Of a stretch of 64,000 nucleotides of DNA, positions 12,171 through 22,110 are shown one piece after another. Under the pieces are notes generated by a model. It ran no database searches. It was given only the letters and a program-made list of their open reading frames with translations, and was not told the origin of the DNA. The position numbers and the translations under genes are program-made. Source of the stretch: Chelydra serpentina (taxonomy: Eukaryota > Chordata > Testudines > Chelydridae); NCBI GenBank assembly GCA_037349315.1, contig JBAIAC010000057.1:5208001-5272000 (forward strand), written 5' to 3'. Numbering within the stretch: the first letter of the stretch is position 1; each line of letters begins with the position of its first letter.

Positions 12171-12445
12171 TAAGGCTATGTCTACACTACCTGCCGATTT
12201 GGCAGGTAGCAATTGATCTTTTGGGGATCGATTTTTCACGTCTAATCTAGACGCGATAAATCGATCCCAGAACGCGCTCCCGTCGACTCTGGTAATCCAC
12301 CCCGACGCGAGGCGGCGGAGGAGCGGCAGCCTTTGACACTGCAGTGTCCTCACGGCGAGGTACGTCGACTTCAGCTACGTTATTCACGTAGCTGAAGTTG
12401 TGTACCTCACACTGACCCCCGCCCCCGTAGTGTAGACCAGCCCTA
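12171..12445. mobile_element. MITE with TGTCTACACTAC inverted ends
   Basis: Left end 'ggctatgtctacactac' pairs with right end 'gtagtgtagaccagccc'. Both are flanked by taa, consistent with a 3-bp TWA duplication of PIF/Harbinger type. The right part holds a palindrome, 'cttcagctacgt' with 'acgtagctgaag'. Confidence 0.7.
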
Positions 12446-12709
12446 AGAGACCTTGTGCGGAGCAGGCTCTTCCAATGGAAAATGAAGTCCCAATCCCGCA
12501 AGCTCTCTTGACATCTTTGGGAGGTGAAGGTGCTCAACCCTTCAAAGGCCCCCCACCTTTGAAAGGGACGACTGCTTTGGGGGGAGCTCTGAGCCCCAGG
12601 AGCCGCCACAGACAAACGGCAGGAGTGGCGTTGAAAAGCTCTTTGTTCTGTGTTTGTACAGTCCCTGGCACAACAGGTCTTGGCCCCAGCACTACTGCAA
12701 CAAACAACG

Positions 12710-13874
12710 ACGATAATGCTCGTGGTATTTTATTTCAGTGATCTTTCTACGTATAAACTGTTTACTGAAGCTTAAAGCCCTTCATGATTTTGGCCCCTAC
12801 AAATGAAAACAAAAACTCAAATACACATTGGCAAGAAAAGGGGAGCTAATTATCCTGTTTGTCACTCAGGTCAAGCGGCCCAATTTCACACTGCGCAGGA
12901 ACCGTGCACTGGACAGGACTCAGACATCAAGCTACGCGTCACAGAAGAACAGGACCCCACAGTGAGAGAAAGGAAGGGTAGGCAATGGCTCTGTTAAATG
13001 CTTAATCTTTGGCAAGGGCGCCAGTACTCGGGCACAGGAATCGGAACAGCTGTCAATACAAATGCTGCAACGCATGCTCGCCCCTCCTTGGCATCACTTG
13101 CCGCTTTGGATATTAAGGGTCGTACGAGGTACGATGTCACTAAGTTACGGTGGGGAAACAAGGAAGCAAGCCCCATAAGGCCGGCTGAGGAAGAATAAAC
13201 ATTTTCAGATGCCTGACAACTAGGACAGCATCCTCCCAGGGTGGCGGGAGAGCACAGATTGGGGACTGAAGTACCGTTTTATCTACCGGAGACAGGAGCA
13301 TTCCTAGATGTTTTGCTGGCAAGGGCAGAAAACATTTTTGGTGCCTTCTGAGTGACAGAGGAAAAAAATGGTGGCCAAGCAGAGCTGAGCAGCACAGCAG
13401 GGCAGCTCCCCACAAAAGCTGGTGCCTAGGGTAACTGTCCTTGTCACCCACCCCTAGAACTGGCCCTGACCTTGGCAGGAGGTGCGGGGGACAGAGGACA
13501 CTTGTTCTCCTGAAAGAGAGAATTACTATACAGTGTAATTTACAATGCTGGCCTTCCGTTTATGTGGTGTGCCCCCTGTGGCAGTATAATGTAACCGATG
13601 TGTTTGGCAGGGACACCTAAATAGTTTTGTGGACTGGAGACTGAAATCAAAGCGGCTGAGAGCTGGGCTTCTGCCACACGTGTTCACAGCCTGATTCCAC
13701 CTGTCCATGTTGCACCCTCGTTCTCAGGCACACAGCTGGGAGAGGAAATGGAATGGGTTTATCCTTCCTGTCAGAGGACATACATATCCAGGTGAGAGGG
13801 GCTGATCGATCGCTCCCGGGGACTCATTGCCAGCCTTCCCTCGCTACCCTCAGGCAAAGACACGTCCCAAAGCG
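12710..13874 (-). other. PEF1: PEF1 3' UTR (inferred)
   Basis: No coding signal and no recognised repeat lie between the PEF1 stop and the first minus-strand AATAAA at 12,729-12,734. A 3' UTR of about 1.1 kb is plausible for this gene, but the end is inferred from the hexamer alone. Confidence 0.5.
12729..12734 (-). terminator. PEF1: Candidate PEF1 poly(A) signal AATAAA
   Basis: First canonical AATAAA on the minus strand downstream of the PEF1 stop, about 1.14 kb away. No transcript evidence is available. Confidence 0.45.
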
Positions 13875-14104
13875 TCACAACATGCGAGTGGCAGCCATCG
13901 TGAGGAAGTCTTCATAGCTGAGCCGCACGCTGCCCACCCTGCCGGTATCCTTCTCCTGGAAAGCTTCGGTCGTGCTCTGGAGCTGGGTGCAGAGCTGAAT
14001 GAAGCTATCCAGCTGGATGGTGGAGCTGGAAGCCCGCTGAGAGTAACGGGACAGCAGCAGCTGGGTGAACTGGGGACTCAGGTTGTAACCCATCTGGGAC
14101 AGAG
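13875..14104 (-). CDS. PEF1: PEF1 coding exon 5, EF-hands 4-5 and stop
   Basis: 230 coding nt; acceptor ctcccag. Starts [13 protein letters not shown] after the split Ala codon and ends [15 protein letters not shown]. Carries the degenerate EF4 and EF5; EF5 is the dimerisation hand with ALG-2 in this family. Confidence 0.97.
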
Positions 14105-17100
14105 CTGGGAGTAAAGAAACAACAATAAAATAAACCTCTCGGGCGAAAGACCCCTTCCCCTAGGGAGATCAGTCCACCCTCCGCTCTCAGGATATGCAGA
14201 GGCATTTCCCCTCTCAGATGCCAGAGTGCTGTTTAAAAGCACAGCTGATCACAACCCAGGACGGAGCTGCAGGCAGTGCTTTATGAGTGCTAGGAAAATA
14301 AATCGAGGTGCAAGTTCCAGATACTCCCCTTGCCTCCCATAGACGGTTAAATCTCAGCCGCTCATCAGCTAAAATGGGCCTTTAGCGTCTCTTTTTCCAG
14401 CAAATGCTCTGTCCCCTGCCGCCTCCCCAGAATAACTCGGCTCTGCTTGGATGGCACATAACTCGTTTGCTCGGACACCTACAGCCTTCGGACCGACGCA
14501 CGCACCCGCCAGGTAAGAGTCACGGCAAAAGGTGACTTCAGCACATGGCCTCTGCAGCCACGACTTCAGAGTGGAGCCTCTCCACAGATCAGAGGCAGGA
14601 GCAGAGGGATCTGCTGTAACAACTCCTGCTTTCCAAGCATGGGGAAGCGTTAGCCACAGAAGGTTTAACTGCACCACTTCCCTGGAGCCCACGTAAAGCT
14701 AAACAAGCACAGTGCAGGAGGGGATAGCTGTAATTAGCTCAAGGGGGAGGTAACCAAGCCAGCACCCACCTGTTGATTCGTCCACCTTTGCCCTGAACTG
14801 ACAAAGCAGTTGTCATACAGGTTTGGACACAGCCCCCTGACCAGACACCATATGGTTTCAGAGAGCAGCTAGCAGGGATGGGAACCACAATGGGTCCTGT
14901 GCTGTCGTGCCTGAGGACGCTGCCCCCCGCTTGCTGTCTACAATCTGCCACATTCCCTCTCGTCTCACCTTGCTGCAGCTCACTGAAGTTGATGGAACCT
15001 GACCGGTCTCTGTCATACTGCTGAAAGAGGTTCTTCCACTGCTGGATGAAGCGCCACAAGGCCGAGAACGCAAAGATGTCCATCCGTCCCGACTTCGTTT
15101 TATCGAACATGTCTGCCGAGGAACCAACCGCAAGGGCAGGGCCGTGAGGGGTGATCCAAAAACAGCCCCATGCACATCTACAATGCCTCCCATCAGAAGC
15201 TCTCAAAAGAGCTTTACAAACATGCGATATCCCAGGGAAGTTTGTCATTCTGCACTGTTCGGATGGTGTTTGGCAACTTGTCTAAAGGCAAGTCTACATT
15301 GTGGAGCTTAATCGACCTAAGTTACGTAGCTGGAGTTAATGTAGCTTAGGTCGACCTTTTGCGGTGTCTACATCATGCTGGGTCGACGGGAGAAACTTAC
15401 CTTACGCTTCTCGTTTCAGTGGAGTACGGGAGTCGATGGGAGAGCAATCTGCAGTCGATTTAGCGGGTCTTCAATAGACCCGCAAAATCGACCACCGGTG
15501 GATCAACCGCCGCAGCGTCGATCCCCGGTAAGTATAGATATGCCCTTAGATAGAGAACCCAGGTATCCTGACTCCTAGTCCCCTGCTCTAGCCATGAGAC
15601 CACACTGCCACTTCAGAAAGCTCTCCCCCTTAGGAGTTATGGAGCAAATCTAAGCACAGGAACAGAATTAATCATTGGAAAGCACTATACTGATCAAAAT
15701 GTTGGCATTTATGTTACAGGAGCCTCCAGGCATTGGCATCAAAACCTTCATCCTCAGGGTATCGCAAGGGTGGAAACTGTTATGGCAAACTGAATTCCTA
15801 GCAAGTGGTTTGGATGTTTCTGTCTAGCCTTTGTTCGTTGCCCTCCTGAACAGTCAAACCGTTCTTCGAAAGATGAGCAGAACAACAGGCTGGGACTATC
15901 CTCAGCTGGCATGCAGCACCGAGCTTGTATAAGTGCTAAACAATCAGCTCGCTAAGGGCATTACAAAAACCTGCTGAGGAAGTTCCAGATTCCAAGACAG
16001 CAAACGTTGTTGCACTGTGAGCTTCGGCTCCAGCATCTTACTCCTCCTCTGCTCTTCCAGTCACTACCAAGTGGGGCGTGAAGGTTTGCCCAGTCCCTCA
16101 CAGCTGTCATCCCTAATCTGAAACAATCAGCCAGCCTGCCATTCACGTCCCTTTTGCGAAGTAAATGCTTTGCCAAGGGGGGAAATACATGGCTGCTGTA
16201 CACTTGACCTAGGATTCACCCTATTAGATACAAATTCAAAGCACAAAACTGGATTTTTTCCAGCATTACAAAACAACCCCCGCAGAGTTCAGCACAATAC
16301 GCAATGTCTGTTCTAATGCAGATTGCAACTCATAAGCAGTTTAAAGGGAAAAAAACATCTGGACTCACTTATCATCATAAGGCAGGTCTCATCATTAAAT
16401 GCAGACCAATTGGAGTTGACCAAGGCCTGCTTGAGTTCTTTGATGGAGATGTAGCCACTGCGATCGGCATCCACTGTCTGGAACCAAGAAAAGGCCTCCG
16501 GGTCCACGCCGGGTGGCATGTTACCTGTCAGGAGGAACAGGATAAAGGCTCACACAATCCACTAGAGAAATGACAGTTTGCTAGTCACTAAGCAAAGCAG
16601 CGTTTGTCTGGACCTAGCTAGACCCTCTTCACCACTAGCAGCTGGGAGTCAATACAGGAAACCTGCAAAAAGCAAGACAGCAAGTGCCGAGGGACTAGTT
16701 AGAGCTGATAGGCCACACGGAGAGGCTGAGTCAGCTTTTCCAGTCTAAATGCGTTTTTATGGCCCTGTGATCTAGCCTGTGGAAGCAGGTTCATAATGGC
16801 CAGAACTTGGCACGCAAGGTCTTGTAAAAAGAGAGAGAAGCAAATTAGATCTCTTCAGATGGTTTGTAAGTGGAGCGCAAACAAATGGATGCTGGGTCCT
16901 TTCAGCAGGATAAATCCAGGCAGTTCAAGGGAGACAGATGTGTGACTATAAAGTTTTACTTCTACCGTTTGGGGTTGCAGCTTCTTCAGCATGTTTCCTC
17001 CATGTTGGAGCCTTAAATAATGAACAGGAACGTTTTTCTGAACGGCAGTTTAATTGAAATGAACGATTCAGTTAAATGCCACAGCTCCCATTCTGCTGGG

Positions 17101-20100
17101 CAAGGCATATTGTTCAAGTGGCCCCCAGACCTTTGAATGACAGTTAGCGCATGTCTAGGCCTTGGCATCTGATAGGTTCTTTACAAACAATAAAGAACAA
17201 GCCTTGGCCCTTACCCGCATTTTACAGGTGGGGAATCGGAGGTACGTAGCGGTGAAAGGCTATTCCCCTGGCCAGACTGGGTGTCAGGGTCTGAGCTGGT
17301 ACTTGGAGTCAGGACTCTCTGGATCCCTGTCCTGTGCTCAGATCAGAACTCTCAGCTAAAGGAAAGTGCCACGTCAGCACAGGAGCCAACATCTTCATTT
17401 AAAAACGGCCTCAGGTGTTTGCTTGGAGAACAGGGCTGCAGCTAGCACTTGGGAATCCGGGCAGCAGACCCAGCCATGCAAAGGCTGCCTGGCCAATGAG
17501 AAAGGAATCCCCATGGCTGAAACCTCTCAAGAACCCAAAGGACAGCAGCTTGCTAGTTCCGACTGCAGCAAAGGCAGGGCTCTTTCCCCCGGCACCCCAC
17601 TGTGCACACGGCCTTCCTCCGTCACCGAAGGCAGCCAACTCGCAGGTGTTGTGAGAAGCTCCACGAGCACGTTGGTGCGAAGGAACGAGCTGCTCAGCCA
17701 GCACAATGGAGAACACACGCAGGGAGGTGGGATCATTCCATCACACGCTTCTCTACTCACCAGCAGGAGCCCCGGCTCCATAGGGTCCTGGCTGAGGGGC
17801 ACCATAGGGATTGGTAGATGGCTGCCCATAAGGCCCTCCTGGGGCTGGGCCTCCTGCATAAGGTCCCCCAGGAGCTCCAGATGGTGCTCCCCCTGGGGTG
17901 GGGTGCCCATAAGCCCCTCCGCCAGACGGTGGTCCATAGGGGCCTCCAGGTGCTGGGCTGCCATAGGAACCACCAGGAGGCAGCCCACCTCCATACTGGC
18001 CTCCGGAATAGTAACTGCCCTGTGGGGCGCCTGGGGCTGGCCCTGCTGATCCAGGGTAACCCTGTGGGAGGAGAAGGGGGAAAAATAAAGGACAGGTTGA
18101 CAGCCCAGAGAGAGAACAACACACTAGAAAGCACAAACAGCTGCTGCCAGGGGCCAACATGCCGGAGTCCCTGGCACAGCTGCACATGCAACCAGCAATC
18201 CTCCAGACTGCTCGCAGCACCCCGTCGCAGCTAAACAGCCTGCCAGCAACTCTGGATTACCAGAGTTTAAACTAAAACCCTTCAAGACAGACTCCCCATG
18301 CCCAGCTTCAGTTTAGGCCAAAGGGAAGTTTTTGAAACAAACCCTGCTCAGCAGGGTGGGGAGGGAGAGCGAGCGCTTGGCAAACACCAAGCAATCAGCT
18401 AAACCAGCAGAAGGGACTCTGAAGACCCAGGGTACGGTAATTTGGGGTTCAACTGGATTATCTGAGGCCTACACTCCCACTGGGCATTATTTTAGGGCAT
18501 TTGGGGAGTGTCAAGCGTAGAACGACTCAGCCCAACAGCTTTTCCTGCTCTGGCTGTACACCCAGAGATACCAAATTTAATGTTCTGCACTGGCATGAGG
18601 TTCTCTGTAACAAACCGTAGCTGCTGTCCCATTCAGAACAGGGCACTGCACTCCTGGGAAATCAGCTACCCATGAGTCCTGCCATGCTAGGTTCCCTACA
18701 CAACCCGGCAACAGGTAGCTACCAGGACTGTAAATTGGCCTTCTCAGAGCATCATCTGACAAATACCTCACACTACACCAACAGGCATGCAGTAGTGTTC
18801 AGAACACGGCACAGTGGGTCAGACTAGAACACTGCCCAAGGCCAGCTGGTTAGAGTACTGCACAGCCTGAGAGAGTTTACACTGAGATTTTCAGAAGCTG
18901 CTAAGACAACGAGATGCCTCGCTCCCTTCAGCGCCTTTGAAAAATCCCAGTTTTCATGTTTGTGACAGTTGGTGGCCTGACAGCCATGGACACCGAACCC
19001 ACAGAACTGGTAGAGCAAGCTAACACACCCTGTTCTTCCACCAGCGGGCTGTGGCTGTGACCTGCAGGAGTCTCCTCTAGGGAGGAGAGCTGAATTTAGT
19101 CTCCAGGGTCTATTCAGGCTTTGGTTTCTCTGCCACCTGGGGAGCCAATCAGTGCTGTTTTTGTGATGCAGCCACCTGCCCAACAGGCAGATACCACAAC
19201 AGAAGGGCTTGTGCCTGTAATCCCATCTGAGAAAGCCTCACAGAACAAAGGCCCTCGCAAGTTATGTAAACAGCAAGGACCCTGCACCTTCAGGGGAAAG
19301 GTGAATCCATTTAAAGCAGCCAAAAGTAAACTCCCTTCCTTTCAGCAAAGAGTCTTCACTGCAGAGTTAAACCAGACTCTTATCCAGGTTTGTCCACACA
19401 CAAAAACCCTTGACCGGGGCTTGGGGGTGCTTTGAATGTGAACTAGCTTATCTGGCTGGGGGCATAGGTTAGAGCCCAGGTTCTGCATTAACTCAGGCTG
19501 TAACCCACCCTTTACGGTTCTCCAATGCCTTCCCAGAATTCCCATAGGGCCATATTTTTCTGCCCTTCTGCCTACTTCCTCCTGCATCAGAACCCACCTA
19601 TGAGTTTTTAAATACACCAGTTCAACATTTAAACCCCACATCCTCCACACCCTGCTGCATTTCTACATGGCACTTGACGAGAGGTGCCATCCTGGAGAGC
19701 CTCTTCTCAATGCGCTATTAGCCGGCCACAGGCTCACACCACTGTGCTGCACAAACAACATAGGCTATGACCCCTGAAAGGTCACCTGACTTAGAGCTAT
19801 GCCAGTGTGGACGCAGCTACGTGGGTATGACCCGAGTGTGGATGCTCACAGCCAGGCTAGTCTCCAGTGAAGACACACCCGTAAGTCAAACACAGTCACC
19901 TGACTCCCAGTTCGGAGCATTATTCCTTGGATCGCACTGCCTCCCCAGTGAGAGGCAGCTGAGACAGCGTAAGGATACAAACCCTAGGCAGCCTGAGGTC
20001 GGTGCGTTCAGCCTATTCCCAAGAGAAGCAACCCCAGCCAGTAAGGGAAGAGGAACAAGACTCAGAGCCCCTCCCCTTCAGAGCCAAGCTTTATCCCCAC

Positions 20101-21505
20101 CCCACCCACAGTTACATGTTCAGGAATGTAAACTGCCAACATCAGAAAAGGCGACTCACAACTGAGATTACAGGAAACTTCATACACTTTAGCACCGCAC
20201 AGTTTCGTGTCTTCTGAAAATCGTGGAAGGAGCCTGATTTCAGAGGGCAGGTGGTCAGTTACTTTCTGAAAGTTTAACGTGTCTCAACCTTAGCCTCCCA
20301 AAATTGAGGCAGGCAAAATCACTAGTCGCTTTTGAAAATCTTGCCCTTTTCTACTCTGTTCCCTTCTGCTACTGCACCGGGCACCAACTGGGTGCTGTTG
20401 TCCATGCCAAAGGCGGCTGCATTTTAGGGGCACTGCTGGAGTGTGTAAAGCCCTTGGGATCTTTTGGGGGCAAACAGCCATTGAGAATTTCAGTGGAAGG
20501 CACCAGGGCTGCCACCTGTCGCAACGTTTACACTGAGCGGGACCTTTAACGGGGGAAGCCCAATCAGCTTAGGGGCCTGTGAAACAACATTGTAGTGCTG
20601 TGTTGTGACACGTGATTGTCCAGAGCCACTTAGGGGGCCTGTTGGGTCCAGGACAGAGCAATTGGGGAAGGCGGGGGGGAGAGGCAGGGGAGCAGACATG
20701 TTACATGGTGCTGACACTGGAATCATCACCCCCTCCGCCTGCCCAAGCACCTTGGTACCAACACACCCTGTGATGTCACCCCAGACCCACCTACCAGGCT
20801 GGGGCCACCCTGCCACCTGGGGGCCACCTCACCTCGAAATGCCACCTGGGTAACTCCCTGCCATTGGGGCGCCACTGTACCCCAGGCTGCCCCCCCCCCA
20901 GCACCAGCCCCCCTTCTGCACAGGCTGCCACGACTGCCCGCCAGCCACCCCCCAGCCCCAACCTCACGGGCCACCACCGCCCCACCAATGGCACCTCCAC
21001 CCCCCATCTGCACTGCCCCCACCGCCCCCTCCCCCCACACTGCCCCCATTCCCCACCTCCACCAATGGCACCTCCACCCCCCAGCCCCCTCCCACACTGC
21101 CCCCTTCCCCCACCTCCACCGCCCCCCAGCCCCCCCAATGGCACCTCCACCCCCCATCTGCACTGCCCCCACCGCCCCCTCCCGCACTGCCCCCTTCCCC
21201 CACCTCCACCAATGGCACCTCCGCCCCCCAGCCCCCTCCCACACTGCCCCCTTCCCCCACCTCCACCGCCCCCCAGCCCCACCAATGGCACCTCCACCCC
21301 CCACCTCTCCGCCTCCCGCACCGCCCCACAGCTCTCCCAGCGGCCCCCGCGGCAGGGGGCCCCGCCCCGAGCTCCCAGCCGGGGGGAAGGGGAGGCCCCC
21401 AGGCCCAGACCTAGCCGCAGAGCCCCGAGCGGGCCGCAGCCGCCTCCCCGGCGCTGGCCAGGCCGCCCCGCGCGCGCTCACCTGCCCGTACGGATAACCG
21501 GCCAT
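13875..21505 (-). CDS. PEF1: PEF1, peflin (penta-EF-hand protein), complete, 5 coding exons
   Basis: Join, 5' to 3' on minus: 21482-21505, 17761-18061, 16369-16524, 14969-15112, 13875-14104. This gives 855 nt, or 284 residues plus stop, equal to human peflin. All introns are GT-AG and the phases agree (0,1,1,1). Residues 1-108 form a Gly/Pro/Tyr-rich N-tail with repeated GGPYG units. Residues 109-284 are the penta-EF-hand domain. EF1 loop 127-138 ([12 protein letters not shown]) and EF3 loop 194-205 ([12 protein letters not shown]) are canonical. EF2 loop 164-175 ends in Ala instead of Glu, and EF4/EF5 are degenerate, as in the family. Family knowledge: peflin heterodimerises with ALG-2 (PDCD6) through EF5, and the pair is a Ca2+-dependent co-adaptor of CUL3-KLHL12 acting on SEC31 at ER exit sites. 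The start codon is the only Met before the exon 1 donor and sits just inside a CpG-rich promoter. No frameshift or stop is seen. Confidence 0.97.
14105..14968 (-). other. PEF1: PEF1 intron 4
   Basis: No embedded gene or clear repeat recognised. Confidence 0.7.
14969..15112 (-). CDS. PEF1: PEF1 coding exon 4, EF-hands 2 and 3
   Basis: 144 nt; acceptor cggcag, donor gtgaga. Codes [13 protein letters not shown] (EF2, loop position 12 is Ala, so unlikely to bind calcium normally), the long helix [12 protein letters not shown], then EF3 with loop [12 protein letters not shown]. Intron phase 1 on both sides. Confidence 0.97.
15280..15551. mobile_element. MITE in PEF1 intron 3
   Basis: Left end 'aggcaagtctacattgtgg' and right end 'gtatagatatgcccttag' are imperfect inverted ends. 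The interior is rich in 'gtcgac/tcgacc' like the element at 12.2 kb. Probably the same family. Confidence 0.6.
16369..16524 (-). CDS. PEF1: PEF1 coding exon 3, EF-hand 1
   Basis: 156 nt; acceptor tgacag, donor gtgagt, phase 1 to 1. Codes [14 protein letters not shown] and the canonical EF1 calcium loop [12 protein letters not shown], ending ETCLMMI. The first and last codons are split across introns. Confidence 0.97.
17165..17300 (-). mobile_element. MIR-type SINE fragment
   Basis: Reverse MIR core 'cattttacaggtgggga' with 'ctttacaaacaataaagaa' before it. Short and diverged. Confidence 0.5.
17761..18061 (-). CDS. PEF1: PEF1 coding exon 2, Gly/Pro/Tyr-rich tail
   Basis: 301 nt; acceptor cccacag, donor gtgagt, phase 0 to 1. 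Codes residues 9-108, made of repeated PGGPYG-type units starting [13 protein letters not shown] and ending GAGAPAG. In human peflin this hydrophobic, disordered N-tail distinguishes it from ALG-2. Low-complexity composition creates long spurious open frames on both strands here. Confidence 0.96.
18062..20984 (-). other. PEF1: PEF1 intron 1, main part
   Basis: No embedded gene or clear mobile element recognised; open frames here are short and lack splice or homology support. Confidence 0.6.
20985..21330. repeat. C-rich minisatellite, about 74-bp unit, in PEF1 intron 1
   Basis: The landmark 'caatggcacctcc' recurs at 20,986, 21,063, 21,136, 21,210 and 21,283 (spacing 77, 73, 74, 73). The plus strand is almost free of G. 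Alternating units give a 147-bp higher order. Produces long spurious Pro/Gly open frames. Confidence 0.9.
21482..21505 (-). CDS. PEF1: PEF1 coding exon 1
   Basis: 24 nt coding MAGYPYGQ, then donor gtgagc in phase 0. It resembles the human start MASYPYRQ. The exon is so short that ab initio gene finders could miss it. The following intron (18,062-21,481) holds a C-rich minisatellite. Confidence 0.95.
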
Positions 21506-21598
21506 GGCGCTCTCTGACCTGGGGGGAACTCGCTCGCCGCCTCGGCCCCGCCCGCGCTGTGAGCGGCGGCTTCCCCTGCCCGCCCTCCCGCTTCGCTG

Positions 21599-21603
21599 AT
21601 TGG
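21599..21603 (-). promoter_or_regulatory. CCAAT box (NF-Y type)
   Basis: Minus-strand caaccaatcagc, the classic NF-Y context, about 95 bases upstream of the PEF1 start codon. Confidence 0.65.
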
Positions 21604-21675
21604 TTGCCGGACTCTTAGGGGAGCGTCGACTGGCTTCTGCTGGATGTCAGTCAGGTAGCTCCGCCCAGAGGCAGA

Positions 21676-21683
21676 TCACGTGA
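21676..21683. promoter_or_regulatory. TCACGTGA palindromic E-box
   Basis: Perfect 8-bp palindrome about 175 bases upstream of the PEF1 start codon. USF and MiT/TFE (TFEB, TFE3) factors bind this motif. Function here is inferred. Confidence 0.55.
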
Positions 21684-21784
21684 CTGGGGCGGAGAGGGCG
21701 GGGGCTCTTAAAGGGCCAGCAGACAGTGCGCCTTTAGGCCTAGCGAGAGGCTCCCCTCCCCACCGCTGAGCTGCCTGCCTGCCT

Positions 21785-22110
21785 GCCTTTGGCCCCACCC
21801 CATCCCCTGCCCCCTCAAGCCCCGCCCCCGCCCCCCTCTGCCCCGCCCCCTGCCTCTGGTCCCATGGCCCTGCCCCTGCCCCCCTCTCCCCCGCCCCCTG
21901 TCTCTGGTCCCATGGCCCTGCCCCTGTGCCCCTCTGCACCGCCCCCGTCTCTGGCCTCAAACCCCGCCCCCTGCCCCTGTTCCTCTCTTCCCCGCCCCCT
22001 GTCTCTGGGCCCATGGCCCTGCCCCACCTCCTGTCTCCAAACCTCACCCCCTGCCCTGCCCCTGCGCCCCTCTCTGCCCCGCCTCTGGCCCTGTGGCCCT
22101 GCCCCTCCCC
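21785..22110. repeat. C-rich minisatellite upstream of PEF1
   Basis: Variants of 'tctctggtcccatggccctg' plus CCCCGCCCCC spacers repeat every 45-55 bases. Spurious long frames arise from it. Confidence 0.8.

Larger units (their letters stand above)
21506..21700 (-). promoter_or_regulatory. PEF1: PEF1 CpG-rich promoter
   Basis: Very GC-rich, CpG-dense segment immediately upstream of the PEF1 start codon. It includes GC boxes (ccccgccc near 21,546), a CCAAT box in promoter orientation at 21,599-21,603 within ccaatcagcg, and a TCACGTGA palindrome at 21,676-21,683. No TATA box is seen. This is typical of a broadly expressed gene. Confidence 0.75.

Noticed and set aside
20726..21517. Several open frames over 170 codons, rich in Gly/Trp or Pro, around the PEF1 first exon
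   Set aside because: They are readings of the C-rich minisatellite. Only the first 8 codons of the frame starting at 21,505 are real (PEF1 exon 1).
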